This document shows, in pieces, positions 23,112-31,914 of a DNA stretch of 33,927 bases (positions are counted from its first letter, which is position 1; every line of letters starts with the position of its first letter). Below the pieces are notes generated by a model that was not told where the DNA came from, did not search any database, and saw nothing but the letters and a program-made list of their open reading frames with translations. The position numbers and the translations under genes are program-made. Location: NCBI GenBank assembly GCA_017881905.1, contig JADGQI010000127.1, forward strand, positions 1-33,927, given 5' to 3'. The DNA comes from Chloroflexota bacterium. GTDB lineage: Bacteria > Chloroflexota > Limnocylindria > Limnocylindrales > CSP1-4.

Positions 23112-23890
23112 TGCTCCGGCGGAGGGTGATCCCGTGCCTCGATGTCGCCGACGGGCGCGTGGTCAAGGGCACCCGGTTCGTCGACCTCGTCGATGAGGGC
23201 GATCCGGCGGAGCTCGCCTCGCGTTATGCGGCCGAGGGCGCCGACGAGCTGGTCTTCCTCGACATCACGGCGGCTCCGGAGCGACGCGGGACCCTTCTCG
23301 ACGTGGTCGAGCGCACGGCGCGGGAGGTGTTCATCCCGTTGACCGTCGGAGGTGGGGTCCGCTCGGTCGACGACATGCGAGCGGTCCTCCGCGCCGGAGC
23401 CGACAAGGTCGGGCTCAACACGGCGGCGGTCGCCGACCCGGACCTGATCGCACGTTGCGCTACCCGGTTCGGTCGCCAGGCGGTCGTCGTGGCGATCGAC
23501 GCCAGAGCCCGCGCCCAGGGACCGGGGTGGGAGGTCGTCGTGCGCGGTGGTCGCGACGCGACCGGGATCGACGCCGTCGATTGGGCCGTCCGATCGGCCG
23601 AGCTCGGGGCCGGCGAGCTGCTGGTGACCTCGATCGACCGGGACGGCACCCAGAGCGGGTTCGACACGAGCCTGCTTCGGGCGATCGTCGACCGGGTTCG
23701 GGTCCCGGTCATCGCCTCGGGTGGAGCGGCCGAGCCGTCCGATTTCGTCGACGCCGTCCGCCTCGGCGGCGCTGACGCCGTCCTCGCGGCATCCGTCTTC
23801 CACCGCCGGATCCATGCGATCGGCGACGTCAAGGCGGCGATGGCCGCCGCCGGCCTGCCGGTCCGGATCGCCCGTGAGGCCGTCGCATGA
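23111..23890 (+). CDS. hisF: Imidazole glycerol phosphate synthase, cyclase HisF
   Basis: HisF uses ammonia from HisH to convert PRFAR into imidazole glycerol phosphate and AICAR. The 259-aa (beta-alpha)8 barrel starts [19 protein letters not shown] with the first catalytic Asp in CLDV; the second is in VVVAIDARA. Other family blocks are [41 protein letters not shown] and VIASGGA. It starts at ATG 23111, sharing one base with the hisH stop, and overlaps hisIE as ATGA. Length is normal. Confidence 0.97.
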   Translation: MLRRRVIPCLDVADGRVVKGTRFVDLVDEGDPAELASRYAAEGADELVFLDITAAPERRGTLLDVVERTAREVFIPLTVGGGVRSVDDMRAVLRAGADKVGLNTAAVADPDLIARCATRFGRQAVVVAIDARARAQGPGWEVVVRGGRDATGIDAVDWAVRSAELGAGELLVTSIDRDGTQSGFDTSLLRAIVDRVRVPVIASGGAAEPSDFVDAVRLGGADAVLAASVFHRRIHAIGDVKAAMAAAGLPVRIAREAVA

Positions 23891-24639
23891 GCGCGCGTAC
23901 CACGGGGCCTGGGCCCGCGGAGGCATTCGACCCCGCCCGGGTCGTCTACGGCCGGCCCGACGGGCTCGTCCCCGGGGTGGTCCAGGACCGCACGGACGGA
24001 CGGGTCCTGATGGTCGCCTACCTCGATGCCGAAGCGCTTGGGGCGACCCTCGCCACGGGACAGGTCCACTTCCACTCGCGCTCCCGCGGGGCTCTCTGGC
24101 GCAAGGGCGAGACGAGCGGGAACGTGCTCGAGCTGCGGTCCATCGCGCTCGACTGCGATGGCGACGCACTGCTCCTGACCGTCGACCCGACCGGCCCGAC
24201 GTGCCATCGGGGGACCCGGAGCTGCTTCGACCCCGAGGGATCGGACGGTTCCGACCCGACGAACCGTGACGACCGGGCCGGTGAGGCCACGCCCGCCAAC
24301 CGCGTCGTCGCCGATCAGGGCTTCGCCTGGCTCGAGACGCTCTGGACGACCATCGTCGCGCGCGTCGAGAGCCGTCCGGCCGACTCCTACACCGCCCGGC
24401 TCCTCGACGGTGGGGTCGATGCCGTGGCCCGAAAGGTGACCGAAGAGGCGACCGAGGTGCTCATCGCCGCCAAGGACGACGCCGCACTCGCCGAGACCGG
24501 TGGCGACCGCCACGCGACCCAGGCCTCCCTGGCCGGGGAGGCGGCGGATCTCCTGTATCACAGCCTCGTCCTGCTGGCCGAGCGGGGACTCGCCCCGCGC
24601 TCGGTGATCGACGCACTGCGCGCCCGCCACACGGCCTGA
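23887..24639 (+). CDS. hisI: Bifunctional phosphoribosyl-AMP cyclohydrolase / -ATP pyrophosphatase HisIE
   Basis: This is a fusion carrying steps two and three of histidine synthesis. The N-terminal HisI part (about 25-120) has [32 protein letters not shown], the metal-binding [10 protein letters not shown] and [12 protein letters not shown] linker (about 120-145) leads to the HisE part, with [45 protein letters not shown] and [18 protein letters not shown]. The ATG overlaps the hisF stop as ATGA. It is the last gene of the operon. tyrS converges from the other side with only 31 nt between the stops and no visible terminator hairpin. Confidence 0.96.
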   Translation: MSARTTGPGPAEAFDPARVVYGRPDGLVPGVVQDRTDGRVLMVAYLDAEALGATLATGQVHFHSRSRGALWRKGETSGNVLELRSIALDCDGDALLLTVDPTGPTCHRGTRSCFDPEGSDGSDPTNRDDRAGEATPANRVVADQGFAWLETLWTTIVARVESRPADSYTARLLDGGVDAVARKVTEEATEVLIAAKDDAALAETGGDRHATQASLAGEAADLLYHSLVLLAERGLAPRSVIDALRARHTA

Positions 24640-24670
24640 CGCCGTCGCGCGCGGTCAGTCTCCCCGCCGT

Positions 24671-25981
24671 TCAGTCGCCGTCGATGCGGGTAATCCGGTA
24701 CGTCTTCTTGCCGCTGCGCAGGATCAGATAGCGGCCGACGATCGGAGCCGGGATCGCGGCGTCCGCGCCCGCGAGGCGCTGCTCGTTGACCGACACCCCA
24801 CCCTGGCTCAGCGCCCGTCGCGCCTCGCCGTTTGAGCTGAACAGCCCCGCGGCGACGGTCAGGGCGATCGGCCCAGCCGCGACGTCGTCCGGCCGGACGA
24901 TCGCGTTCGGCAGCTGCTCGAACGCGAACGCGAGGGTCGCCTCCCCGAGCTCGGGCAACCGACGGCTGAAGACGGCTTCGCTGATCTCCGCGACGCGGCT
25001 CGCGACCTCCGCACCGTGGACCCTGGCGGTCAGATCGCTCGCGAGCGCACGCTGGATGACCCGTCGTTCGGGCGATCCGTCCGCCTCCACCTCGAGCGCC
25101 TCGATCGCCGGCCGATCGAAGAGCGTGAACAGCCGGATCAGTCTCCGGACCTCGACGTCGTCGACGTCCAGCCAGAACTGGTAGAAGGCGTATGGAGACG
25201 TCCGCGTCGGGTCGAGCCAGACCGAGGTTCCCTCGGCCGTCTTGCCGAACTTCTGCCCGTCGCTTGCGAGCAGGAGCGGGAAGGACAGGGCGTGGGCCAG
25301 GTCCTCCGCGTCGCCCGAGCCCTCGACACGCCGGATGAGTTCGAGACCGGCGGTGATGTTGCCCCACTGGTCGGCACCGCCGGTCTGCAGCTCGACGTCG
25401 AGCTCGCGATACAAGTGCAGGAAGTCGGCGGCCTGCAGGAGCATGTAGCTGAACTCGGTGTACGACAGGCCGCCGTCCATCCGGCTCTGGACGGAGTCCT
25501 TGGCGAGCATGTAGGGGACCGTGAAGTGCTTCCCGACGTCGCGCAGGAACTCGAGCATGCCCATCGAGCCGAGCCAGTCGAAGTTGTCCACGACCTTCGC
25601 CTGGGCGGGCCCCGGGCTGAAGTCCAGGAAGTGCTCGAGCTGGGCCTGGATCGCCGCCGTGTTGGCGATGACCTGGGCGCGGTCGAGGAGGTTGCGTTCC
25701 GAGGACCGTCCGGACGGGTCGCCGATCATCCCGGTCCCGCCCCCGACGACGACCACCGGCATCCCGCCGTGGCGCTGGATGTGCATCAGCCCGAAGATCG
25801 GCACGAGGTGACCGGCGTGGAGCGATGAGCCGGTCGGATCGAACCCGTTGTAGGCGTTGATCGGCCGCCCGCCGGCCAGTCGAGCATCGAGTCGGGGGGT
25901 CCGGTCCTGGACCAACCCGCGCCAGCCGAGCTCGGCGAGCAGGCCGTCCGGATCGGGGGCGCCCGCGACGGGACCCGTCAC
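24671..25981 (-). CDS. tyrS: Tyrosyl-tRNA synthetase
   Basis: TyrS charges tRNA-Tyr. The 436-aa class I synthetase has INAYNGFDPTGSSLHAGHL with the HIGH motif as H55-A-G-H58, the tyrosine/ATP region SYTEFSYMLLQAADF and QTGGADQWGN, and the KMSKS-equivalent KFGKT at 244-248. The anticodon arm domain follows. The C-terminal S4 RNA-binding domain contains SQGGVSVNEQRL and ends KKTYRITRIDGD. The GTG at 25981 fits the family N-terminus. It overlaps the stop of a possible 18-codon upstream ORF as GTGA and has no clear ribosome binding site of its own, so coupling to that ORF is possible. No T-box leader is visible. Confidence 0.96.
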   Translation of the reverse strand: MTGPVAGAPDPDGLLAELGWRGLVQDRTPRLDARLAGGRPINAYNGFDPTGSSLHAGHLVPIFGLMHIQRHGGMPVVVVGGGTGMIGDPSGRSSERNLLDRAQVIANTAAIQAQLEHFLDFSPGPAQAKVVDNFDWLGSMGMLEFLRDVGKHFTVPYMLAKDSVQSRMDGGLSYTEFSYMLLQAADFLHLYRELDVELQTGGADQWGNITAGLELIRRVEGSGDAEDLAHALSFPLLLASDGQKFGKTAEGTSVWLDPTRTSPYAFYQFWLDVDDVEVRRLIRLFTLFDRPAIEALEVEADGSPERRVIQRALASDLTARVHGAEVASRVAEISEAVFSRRLPELGEATLAFAFEQLPNAIVRPDDVAAGPIALTVAAGLFSSNGEARRALSQGGVSVNEQRLAGADAAIPAPIVGRYLILRSGKKTYRITRIDGD

Positions 25982-26034
25982 AGGGCGCTGGAGCGAGGCG
26001 TCAGAACGCGAGGTGGGGGGCCGAAACTGTCCAT
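25978..26034 (-). CDS. Possible 18-codon leader ORF before tyrS
   Basis: ATG 26034 to TGA 25978 encodes MDSFGPPPRVLTPRSSAL. GGGGAGG lies just upstream (2 nt from the ATG, tighter than usual), and the TAGCAT box lies 10 nt before the ATG, so the transcript would begin only a few nt before it. The stop overlaps the tyrS GTG as GTGA, the same overlap used between real genes in this window. It has no tyrosine codon, so it is not a tyrosine attenuator. The PPP run could slow ribosomes. It may be chance. Confidence 0.35.
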   Translation of the reverse strand: MDSFGPPPRVLTPRSSAL

Positions 26035-26043
26035 GTCCTCCCC

Positions 26044-26050
26044 TATGCTA
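26044..26050. promoter_or_regulatory. Overlapping divergent -10 boxes, tyrS / PBP
   Basis: TATGCT on the plus strand (26044-26049) and TAGCAT on the minus strand (26050-26045) share five bases. They would serve the penicillin-binding protein gene and the tyrS leader ORF. No good -35 element is seen on either side. Confidence 0.4.
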
Positions 26051-26064
26051 TCGTGACCCAGCTC

Positions 26065-28740
26065 ATGCAGACCAGCCTCGCGCGGCGTCGGCGGCACCGT
26101 CGGAACGGTGGTCGACCCCGGAGTAGCGGCGTCGCCTCGAAGGTGGCCATCGCGCTCCCCCTGTTCCTATTCGGGACTTTCGTCGTCCTCGGCCTCGTCG
26201 GGGCCAGCGCGGCGGTCGGTGCGTACGGCTACTACAGCCAGGGTCTCGAGGACCCCAAGAACCTGCTCGAGAAGCTCGACTTCGCCGAGGAGACCGTCGT
26301 CTACGATCGGACCGGAAAGATCGAGCTCGCGCGGTTCGGGCAGGTCAAGCGCGACGTCGTCGACTACGACACCATCCCGGCCTGGCTGATCGATGCCACG
26401 ACCTCGACCGAGGACAAGACCTTCTGGGACAACGCCGGCTTCGACCCGGTAGGGATCGTCTCGGCGGCGATCGACACGGCGCAGGGCAACGAGCGCGGCG
26501 CCTCGACCATCACCCAGCAGCTCGTCCGCGCCCGGCTCCTCCCGCAGAGTGCGTTCGCGGGCACCCGCTACGAGCGCAAGGTTCGCGAGATCATCCAGTC
26601 GATCCGGCTGACCCAGGAGTACCAGGGGATCGACGGCAAAAAGAAGATCATGGCGGCCTATCTCAACCAGAACTTCTACGGCAACCGGAGCTACGGGATC
26701 AAGGCGGCCGCCAAGGGCTATTTCGGGATCGACGACCTGTCGAAGCTGACCCTCGCTCAGGCGGCGATCCTGGCCGGCATCCCCCAGTCGCCGACCTCCT
26801 ACGACCTGATGAAGAACGCCGAGGAGGTCTGCACGGTCCAGGTCGCGGCGGGTAAGGACTGCCCCGACGGCAAGACCGTCCTCCAGGTCCCCGACGACTC
26901 GCCGATCGTCGAGCGCCGGAACAAGATCCTCGACCTGATGAAGACGCGCAGCGTGTTGACGGTCGGCCAGTTCACGGACGCCGACTTCGAGGCGGCCAAG
27001 AAGGAGCCGGTCATCCTGACCCCGCCGGCGAGCGCGAACTGGCTCGCCCCCCATTTCGTCTGGCAGGTCCGCCATCAGCTCGGCTCGATCCTGTGCGGCC
27101 CGGACCAGGCGGACACCTGCGAGGCGGTCGATACCGGCGGATACAAGGTCATCACCTCGCTCGACTGGGGGCTCCAGAGGAAGGCCGAGAAGTGGGTGAA
27201 GGCGGCGGCCATCGCCCCCAACCGCGGGAACACGGCCGCCTACCTCCGCAGCATCGGCGTGTCCTACGCGCCCTGGATCCGCGATCTCAAGGGCCGCGGC
27301 ATCTACAACGCCGCGCTCGGAGCCGTCGACTACCGGACCGGCCAGATCCTGGCGTATGTCGGCAGCGGGTCGTACTACGAGAAGCCCCGCGGCAAGAAGT
27401 TCCAGCCCAAGTTCGACGTCCTGGGCGACGGCTGGCGCCAGGCTGGATCCGCGTTCAAACCGATCAACTACCTGACCGGGATCGAGGACAAGACCCTCAC
27501 GGCGTCGTCGCTGTTCATGGACGTCGTGACGAACTTCGGCGGCGGTTATGCCCCGGGTGACGCCGACCTGGCCGAACGCGGCCCGCTCCGTCTCCGCCAG
27601 GCCATCCAGCTGTCGCTCAACATCCCGGCGATCAAGGCGGCCCTCATCAGCGGGCCGGACCACGTCTACCAGTTCGCCAAGAAGCTCGGGATCCAGTGGC
27701 AGTCAACCAAGAACCCGGCCGGCGGCTCGATCGGCATCGGGACGGTCGAGCTCCACTACATCGACCTGATCAGCGCCTATGGCTCGATCGCCGACTCCGG
27801 CGTCCTGATGCCGCGGACGGCGATCCTGTCGGTCCAGGCGACCGACAACAAGGGTGCGCCGACGACGGTCTGGCCGACCACGGCCAAGAAGCCGACCGGG
27901 ACGCAGGCGATCAGCGCCGGTGGGGCCTGGATCATGAAGGACATTCTCCAGTCGAACACGGACCCACGGAGCAACCCGTTCTGGTCGCGGCGCGCGTTGT
28001 ACAGCGGCGGCCGGCGGCGACCGGCGGCGCTCAAGACGGGGACGACGAACGACGAGATCGACCTGGCCGCGATGGGCTTCGTCGCGGCCCCAAGGGATCC
28101 GAAAGCCGCGGCGCTGGTCGTCGGGGCCTGGATGGGCAACTCGGACAACAGCGCTCCGCCTCGCGGCACGGTGGCCCTCGAGACGGCGGCCAGCCTGTGG
28201 CAGGCGTTCTTCCAGGATGCTCTCAAGGGCGAGCCGATCGCCCAGTTCGAGAGCAAGCCCAAGAACGTCATCCAGGTCGCGGTCGACGCCAACAGCGGGA
28301 TGCTGCCCGGACCGTTCACCCACAAGACGTTCAAGGAGTACTTCATCCAAGGCACCGCACCGAAGCAGGCCGACGACACCAAGACCGGGATCGCGATCGA
28401 CAAGGCCACGGGCAAGCTGTGGCAGGACGGCTGCCTCGGTCCGAAGGTCACCAAGGGCGTCATGGACCTGTCCGGCGTGGAGGCCGGTTGGCCGAACTGG
28501 CAGAAGTTCGACCGTGCCTGGGCGGGCCGGGCGGCCAAGGGCGTCGGTGTCCGTGGCGGCCCGAAACACACACCGACCGAGTACTTCGGCTTCGGGAGCT
28601 ACTTCCCGTTCGGCGCCACCTGGGGTGCGCCGTTCGCGCCGACGAAGATGTGTCCGATCGGTGGACCGCACCCCACGCCTCCCCCGTTCCCCAGCGGGAG
28701 CCCGTTCCCGACCGAGAGCCTCCCGCCGGCCCAACCCTGA
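26065..28740 (+). CDS. Class A penicillin-binding protein (PBP1A-like)
   Basis: This bifunctional peptidoglycan synthase polymerises glycan strands and cross-links peptides outside the membrane. From the ATG at 26065 (891 aa), a basic N-terminus is followed by one membrane helix (about 28-51). The glycosyltransferase-51 domain has the catalytic Glu 116 in STEDKTFWD and the GASTITQQLVR motif. The transpeptidase has S462-A-F-K465 (SxxK), S517-L-N (SxN) and K657-T-G-T (KTG). The C-terminus ends in a Pro/Ser-rich tail. A GTG at 26053 is an alternative start, but it lies within the promoter-like TATGCTATCG. No ribosome binding site. The gene is divergent from tyrS and converges on mutS2 with 16 nt between stops. 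Confidence 0.95.
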   Translation: MQTSLARRRRHRRNGGRPRSSGVASKVAIALPLFLFGTFVVLGLVGASAAVGAYGYYSQGLEDPKNLLEKLDFAEETVVYDRTGKIELARFGQVKRDVVDYDTIPAWLIDATTSTEDKTFWDNAGFDPVGIVSAAIDTAQGNERGASTITQQLVRARLLPQSAFAGTRYERKVREIIQSIRLTQEYQGIDGKKKIMAAYLNQNFYGNRSYGIKAAAKGYFGIDDLSKLTLAQAAILAGIPQSPTSYDLMKNAEEVCTVQVAAGKDCPDGKTVLQVPDDSPIVERRNKILDLMKTRSVLTVGQFTDADFEAAKKEPVILTPPASANWLAPHFVWQVRHQLGSILCGPDQADTCEAVDTGGYKVITSLDWGLQRKAEKWVKAAAIAPNRGNTAAYLRSIGVSYAPWIRDLKGRGIYNAALGAVDYRTGQILAYVGSGSYYEKPRGKKFQPKFDVLGDGWRQAGSAFKPINYLTGIEDKTLTASSLFMDVVTNFGGGYAPGDADLAERGPLRLRQAIQLSLNIPAIKAALISGPDHVYQFAKKLGIQWQSTKNPAGGSIGIGTVELHYIDLISAYGSIADSGVLMPRTAILSVQATDNKGAPTTVWPTTAKKPTGTQAISAGGAWIMKDILQSNTDPRSNPFWSRRALYSGGRRRPAALKTGTTNDEIDLAAMGFVAAPRDPKAAALVVGAWMGNSDNSAPPRGTVALETAASLWQAFFQDALKGEPIAQFESKPKNVIQVAVDANSGMLPGPFTHKTFKEYFIQGTAPKQADDTKTGIAIDKATGKLWQDGCLGPKVTKGVMDLSGVEAGWPNWQKFDRAWAGRAAKGVGVRGGPKHTPTEYFGFGSYFPFGATWGAPFAPTKMCPIGGPHPTPPPFPSGSPFPTESLPPAQP

Positions 28741-28756
28741 CGCTGTCGACCGACCG

Positions 28757-31210
28757 TCACAGGCTGACGATCGTCGCCCCGTCTCCGCCCTCGCCCCGCT
28801 CGCCGGGCCGGAGCTCGCGGACGAGCGGGTTGGCGGCGGCGCCGACCCGGACGGCATCTCGCAACGCGCCGGTCCCGAGGCCGTGGATGACGGTCACGCG
28901 GTCGAGCCCGGCCAGCGACGCATCGTCGAGATAGCGGCCCAGGATCTCGAGCGCCTCGTCGACCCGAGCCCCACGCAGGTCGAGCGACGAGGCGACCGAC
29001 CGGGTCCGCGACGCCGCGACACCGGCGGTCGGTCCGCGATCGGGGGACGAGCCGGCCGAGGACTCCGCGGACGACCCTTCGCGGGGCTCATGACGCCGGG
29101 ACGCACGCATCGCCGAGCGCTCGCTCGGCCAGATGGCGGCCAGCGTCTCCCCGACCGGCATCGTCGGCTCCGGACCGGGCGACGGCTCGAGGTCCGCGGC
29201 GTCGACCGTGATGCGCAGGCCCCCGGCCTCGAGCGTCACGCGCTTGCCGTTGCGTTCGAGGGCGGAGATCCGGCCTTCCCACCCCTGGCTCCGGCTTCGA
29301 GCGCGGTCGCCGAGCTGCCACTCTCGCGGGACGTCGGCCGCGAGCGGTTCGACGGGTAGCGCGACCACCTCCGGTACCGCGACGAGGAGCGCCTCTGCAT
29401 CGGCGATCGCGCTGTCGAGCGCCTTGGCCGTCACGGTCTCGCGCTCCAGCGCCCGACGCGTCGACCGGATCTCCTCGCGCAGGTCCGCCACGCTCCGCTC
29501 CGCCTCGGCGCGGGCAGCGGAGACGACCTCGTCACGTTCGCGGCGGGCGGACCGCCGCTCGTCCTGCGCCTGGCGCAGCGCGTCGAGCGCGCGGACCTCG
29601 GCGGCGCGGGCACGTTCCAACGCATCGCTCGTCTCGTCCTCGGCCGCCCGCAACGAGGCGAGGGTCGCCTCGAACGTCCGTTGGTTCTCGGTCAGCCGGG
29701 ACCGCGCATCGTCGACGATGGCGGTGGGAAGGCCGAGGCGCTCGGCGATCGCGAACGCCTGGCTCCCGCCCGGGAGTCCGATCGTCAGCCGGTAGGTCGG
29801 CGTGAGTGACTCGAGGTCGAACTCCACCGACGCGTTCCGGGCGGCTGGCGTCGTGTGGGCGTAGGCCTTGAGCTCGGCGTAGTGGGTCGTCGCGGCAACG
29901 AGCGCACCCGCCCGGATGAAATGGTCGAGGAGGGCCTGGGCCAGCGCGGACCCCTCGGTCGGGTCCGTCCCGGCGCCGAGCTCGTCGAGCAGGACGAGCG
30001 TCCCGGGTCCTGCCGAATCGACGATCCGGATGATCGATCGCAGGTGCCCGGAAAAGGTCGACAGGCTCTGGGCCACCGACTGCTCGTCGCCGATATCCGC
30101 GAACACGTCGCCGAACACCGGGAGTCGCGAACCGGCCTCCGCGGGGACGTGCAGCCCGGCCTGGTGCATCAGGGCGAGCAGCCCGAGCGTGCGCAGCGTC
30201 ACGGTCTTGCCACCGGTGTTCGGACCGGTGACGACGAGCGCGGTGTAGCCATCGCCGAGCCGGATGTCGATCGGGACCACCCGACCCGAAAGTCCGGGAT
30301 GGCGGGCACCGAGCAGGATGACCTCCGGTCGGTCGGCGGTCTCCGCCCGGACACCATCCATCTCGGCGGCGAGGCGCGCCTTCGCCGCCCACAGGTCGAA
30401 GCAGGCGAGGGCGCCGAGCGACGAGCGGAGCATGACCGCGTTCGCCGCGACGAGCGCCGACAGCTCATCGAGGATGCGTTCGATCTCCTCGCGCTCGGCG
30501 GCCTGTGCTTCGCGCCAGGCGTTGCCCAGCTCGACGGCCACGAGCGGCTCGACGAACAGGGTCTGGCCGCTCCCGGACGCGTCGTGGACGATGCCCTTGA
30601 CCCGGCTCCGGGCGTCGGCCCGGACCGGCACGACGTAGCGGCCGTTGCGAAGGGTGATGATCGGCTCCTGGAGCGCCCCGGAGGCGGTCTCGGACTGGAC
30701 GAGCGCGTCGAGCCGACGTCGCAGGCGGTCGTAGGCGACCCGGACCGCGGCGCGCAGCCCCCCGAGGCGAGGCGACGCGCTGTCGAGCAGCTCGCCGACG
30801 GGGTCGAAGCTCCGGGCCAGCGTGCCGCGCAGCGCGGGCAGCGGATGGAGCTCTCGGCCGAGCTCGTGGAGCAGCGGTCGCCGCTCGTCGGCCAGGGCCG
30901 TCCCGAGCCGACCGACCGCGTCGAGGGTCTCGGCGATCTCGAGGAACTGGCCCGGATCGAGTCGGCCGCCCCGCGCGGCCCGTTCGATCGACGGTCCGAT
31001 GTCGTGGGCCGCCCCGATCCCGACCGTCGACCGTTCCTCGAGCAGGGAGCGGGCCTGATCGGTCTCGTCGAGTCCGCGGGCGACGAGGACGGGGTCGTCC
31101 CAGGGCACGATGGACTCGGCCAGGCGTCGGCCGGGCGGGAACGTCGTCAGCCCGGCCAGGCGCTCCCGGATCGACGGGAACTCGAGGAGCTGGACGGACT
31201 TGTCATCCAT
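28757..31210 (-). CDS. mutS2: Endonuclease MutS2
   Basis: MutS2 is a MutS homologue without the mismatch-recognition domain. It acts on recombination intermediates and, in Bacillus, on collided ribosomes. The 817-aa product has the core/lever region, the ATPase with Walker A GPNTGGKT (329-336) and the VLLDELGAGTDPTEGSALAQ Walker B/ABC signature, a long Arg/Glu-rich coiled coil (about 510-620), a KOW-like segment (WQLGDRARSRSQGWEGRI) and a C-terminal Smr nuclease domain (about 735-817) with LDLRGARVDEAL and the HGLGTGALRDAV motif. I placed the start at ATG 31210, giving the family N-terminus MDDKSVQLLEFPSIRERL; the frame upstream lies in mpg. Gap to mpg 14 nt. Confidence 0.97.
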   Translation of the reverse strand: MDDKSVQLLEFPSIRERLAGLTTFPPGRRLAESIVPWDDPVLVARGLDETDQARSLLEERSTVGIGAAHDIGPSIERAARGGRLDPGQFLEIAETLDAVGRLGTALADERRPLLHELGRELHPLPALRGTLARSFDPVGELLDSASPRLGGLRAAVRVAYDRLRRRLDALVQSETASGALQEPIITLRNGRYVVPVRADARSRVKGIVHDASGSGQTLFVEPLVAVELGNAWREAQAAEREEIERILDELSALVAANAVMLRSSLGALACFDLWAAKARLAAEMDGVRAETADRPEVILLGARHPGLSGRVVPIDIRLGDGYTALVVTGPNTGGKTVTLRTLGLLALMHQAGLHVPAEAGSRLPVFGDVFADIGDEQSVAQSLSTFSGHLRSIIRIVDSAGPGTLVLLDELGAGTDPTEGSALAQALLDHFIRAGALVAATTHYAELKAYAHTTPAARNASVEFDLESLTPTYRLTIGLPGGSQAFAIAERLGLPTAIVDDARSRLTENQRTFEATLASLRAAEDETSDALERARAAEVRALDALRQAQDERRSARRERDEVVSAARAEAERSVADLREEIRSTRRALERETVTAKALDSAIADAEALLVAVPEVVALPVEPLAADVPREWQLGDRARSRSQGWEGRISALERNGKRVTLEAGGLRITVDAADLEPSPGPEPTMPVGETLAAIWPSERSAMRASRRHEPREGSSAESSAGSSPDRGPTAGVAASRTRSVASSLDLRGARVDEALEILGRYLDDASLAGLDRVTVIHGLGTGALRDAVRVGAAANPLVRELRPGERGEGGDGATIVSL

Positions 31211-31224
31211 CAGGGCGTCGCGAC

Positions 31225-31914
31225 TCAGCGGGGAGGGCCGGACAGCGCCCGACTCCCGATCGCCACGTAGCGCCATGGCACGCTCGTCCACGGCTCCCCG
31301 GCGTACCCGATGCCCACGCGCGGGGTCGCCTCGACCACCTCGGGCGTGGCGTCCGAGCCTGCCGGCTCGAGGCGAAGGCGGGACGACGGATCGCACAGGT
31401 CGAGGCCGTTCGACGACGTATCCAGCCCGAAGGCGGCGCCGACGAGACCGGGCCCGGCGGCGAGCCGGTCCGCCGGGAGCGCTTCGATCCGTCGGAGCTC
31501 GCGAGCCAGCGCCGCACCGTCGGGCACGCGCCGCCGGCGAGTCTCGGCGCGACGGACCCGCAGCATCCGGGCGGCGGCGATCCCAGTATCGAGCTCGACC
31601 GCACGGATGAGGATCGCGGCGGGACGCCCGGCCGGTTCGGTCACGACGTTGAGACAGGTGTGCATGCCGTAGACAAGGTACAGGTAGGCGTGGCCCGGGT
31701 CCCCGTACATCACGGCGTTCCGGTCCGTCTGCCCGAACCTGGCATGCGACGCGCGGTCGTCCTCGCCGATGTACGCCTCGACTTCGACGATCCGTCCGCC
31801 GACCCGACCGATCGTCGGATCGTCCGCGACGAGGCGCGACCCGACGAGGGTTCGCGCCGCAGCCAGTGTGGAGCCGGCGAGCAGCTCGCGGGCGATCGTC
31901 GGGTTCGGGCTCAG
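31225..31914 (-). CDS. mpg: 3-methyladenine DNA glycosylase (AAG/MPG family)
   Basis: This enzyme excises alkylated and deaminated purines to start base excision repair. The 229-aa product has the AAG-family blocks: LVGSRLVADD, the catalytic Glu in IVEVEAYIGEDDRASHA, NAVMYGDPGHAYLYLVYGMH, CLNVVTEPAGRPAAILIRAVE, the LAAGPGLVGAAFGL DNA-binding loop, and RVGIGYAGEPW near the end. No ATG, GTG or TTG lies in frame near the expected N-terminus. The best start is CTG 31914, which overlaps the cvpA stop as CTGA and gives LSPNPTIARELL, the usual beginning of the domain. The frame stays open further upstream but is cvpA antiframe sequence. It sits between cvpA and mutS2, where polX often lies in Firmicutes. 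Confidence 0.92.
   Translation of the reverse strand: MSPNPTIARELLAGSTLAAARTLVGSRLVADDPTIGRVGGRIVEVEAYIGEDDRASHARFGQTDRNAVMYGDPGHAYLYLVYGMHTCLNVVTEPAGRPAAILIRAVELDTGIAAARMLRVRRAETRRRRVPDGAALARELRRIEALPADRLAAGPGLVGAAFGLDTSSNGLDLCDPSSRLRLEPAGSDATPEVVEATPRVGIGYAGEPWTSVPWRYVAIGSRALSGPPR

Noticed and set aside
24640-24670. Terminator between hisIE and tyrS
   Set aside because: Only 31 nt without a stable inverted repeat.
25982-26052. T-box leader upstream of tyrS
   Set aside because: Only about 70 nt separate tyrS from the divergent gene, too short for a T-box, and no T-box core sequence is visible.
29855-31270. 471-codon plus-strand open frame opposite mutS2
   Set aside because: Antisense shadow of mutS2; no recognisable motif.
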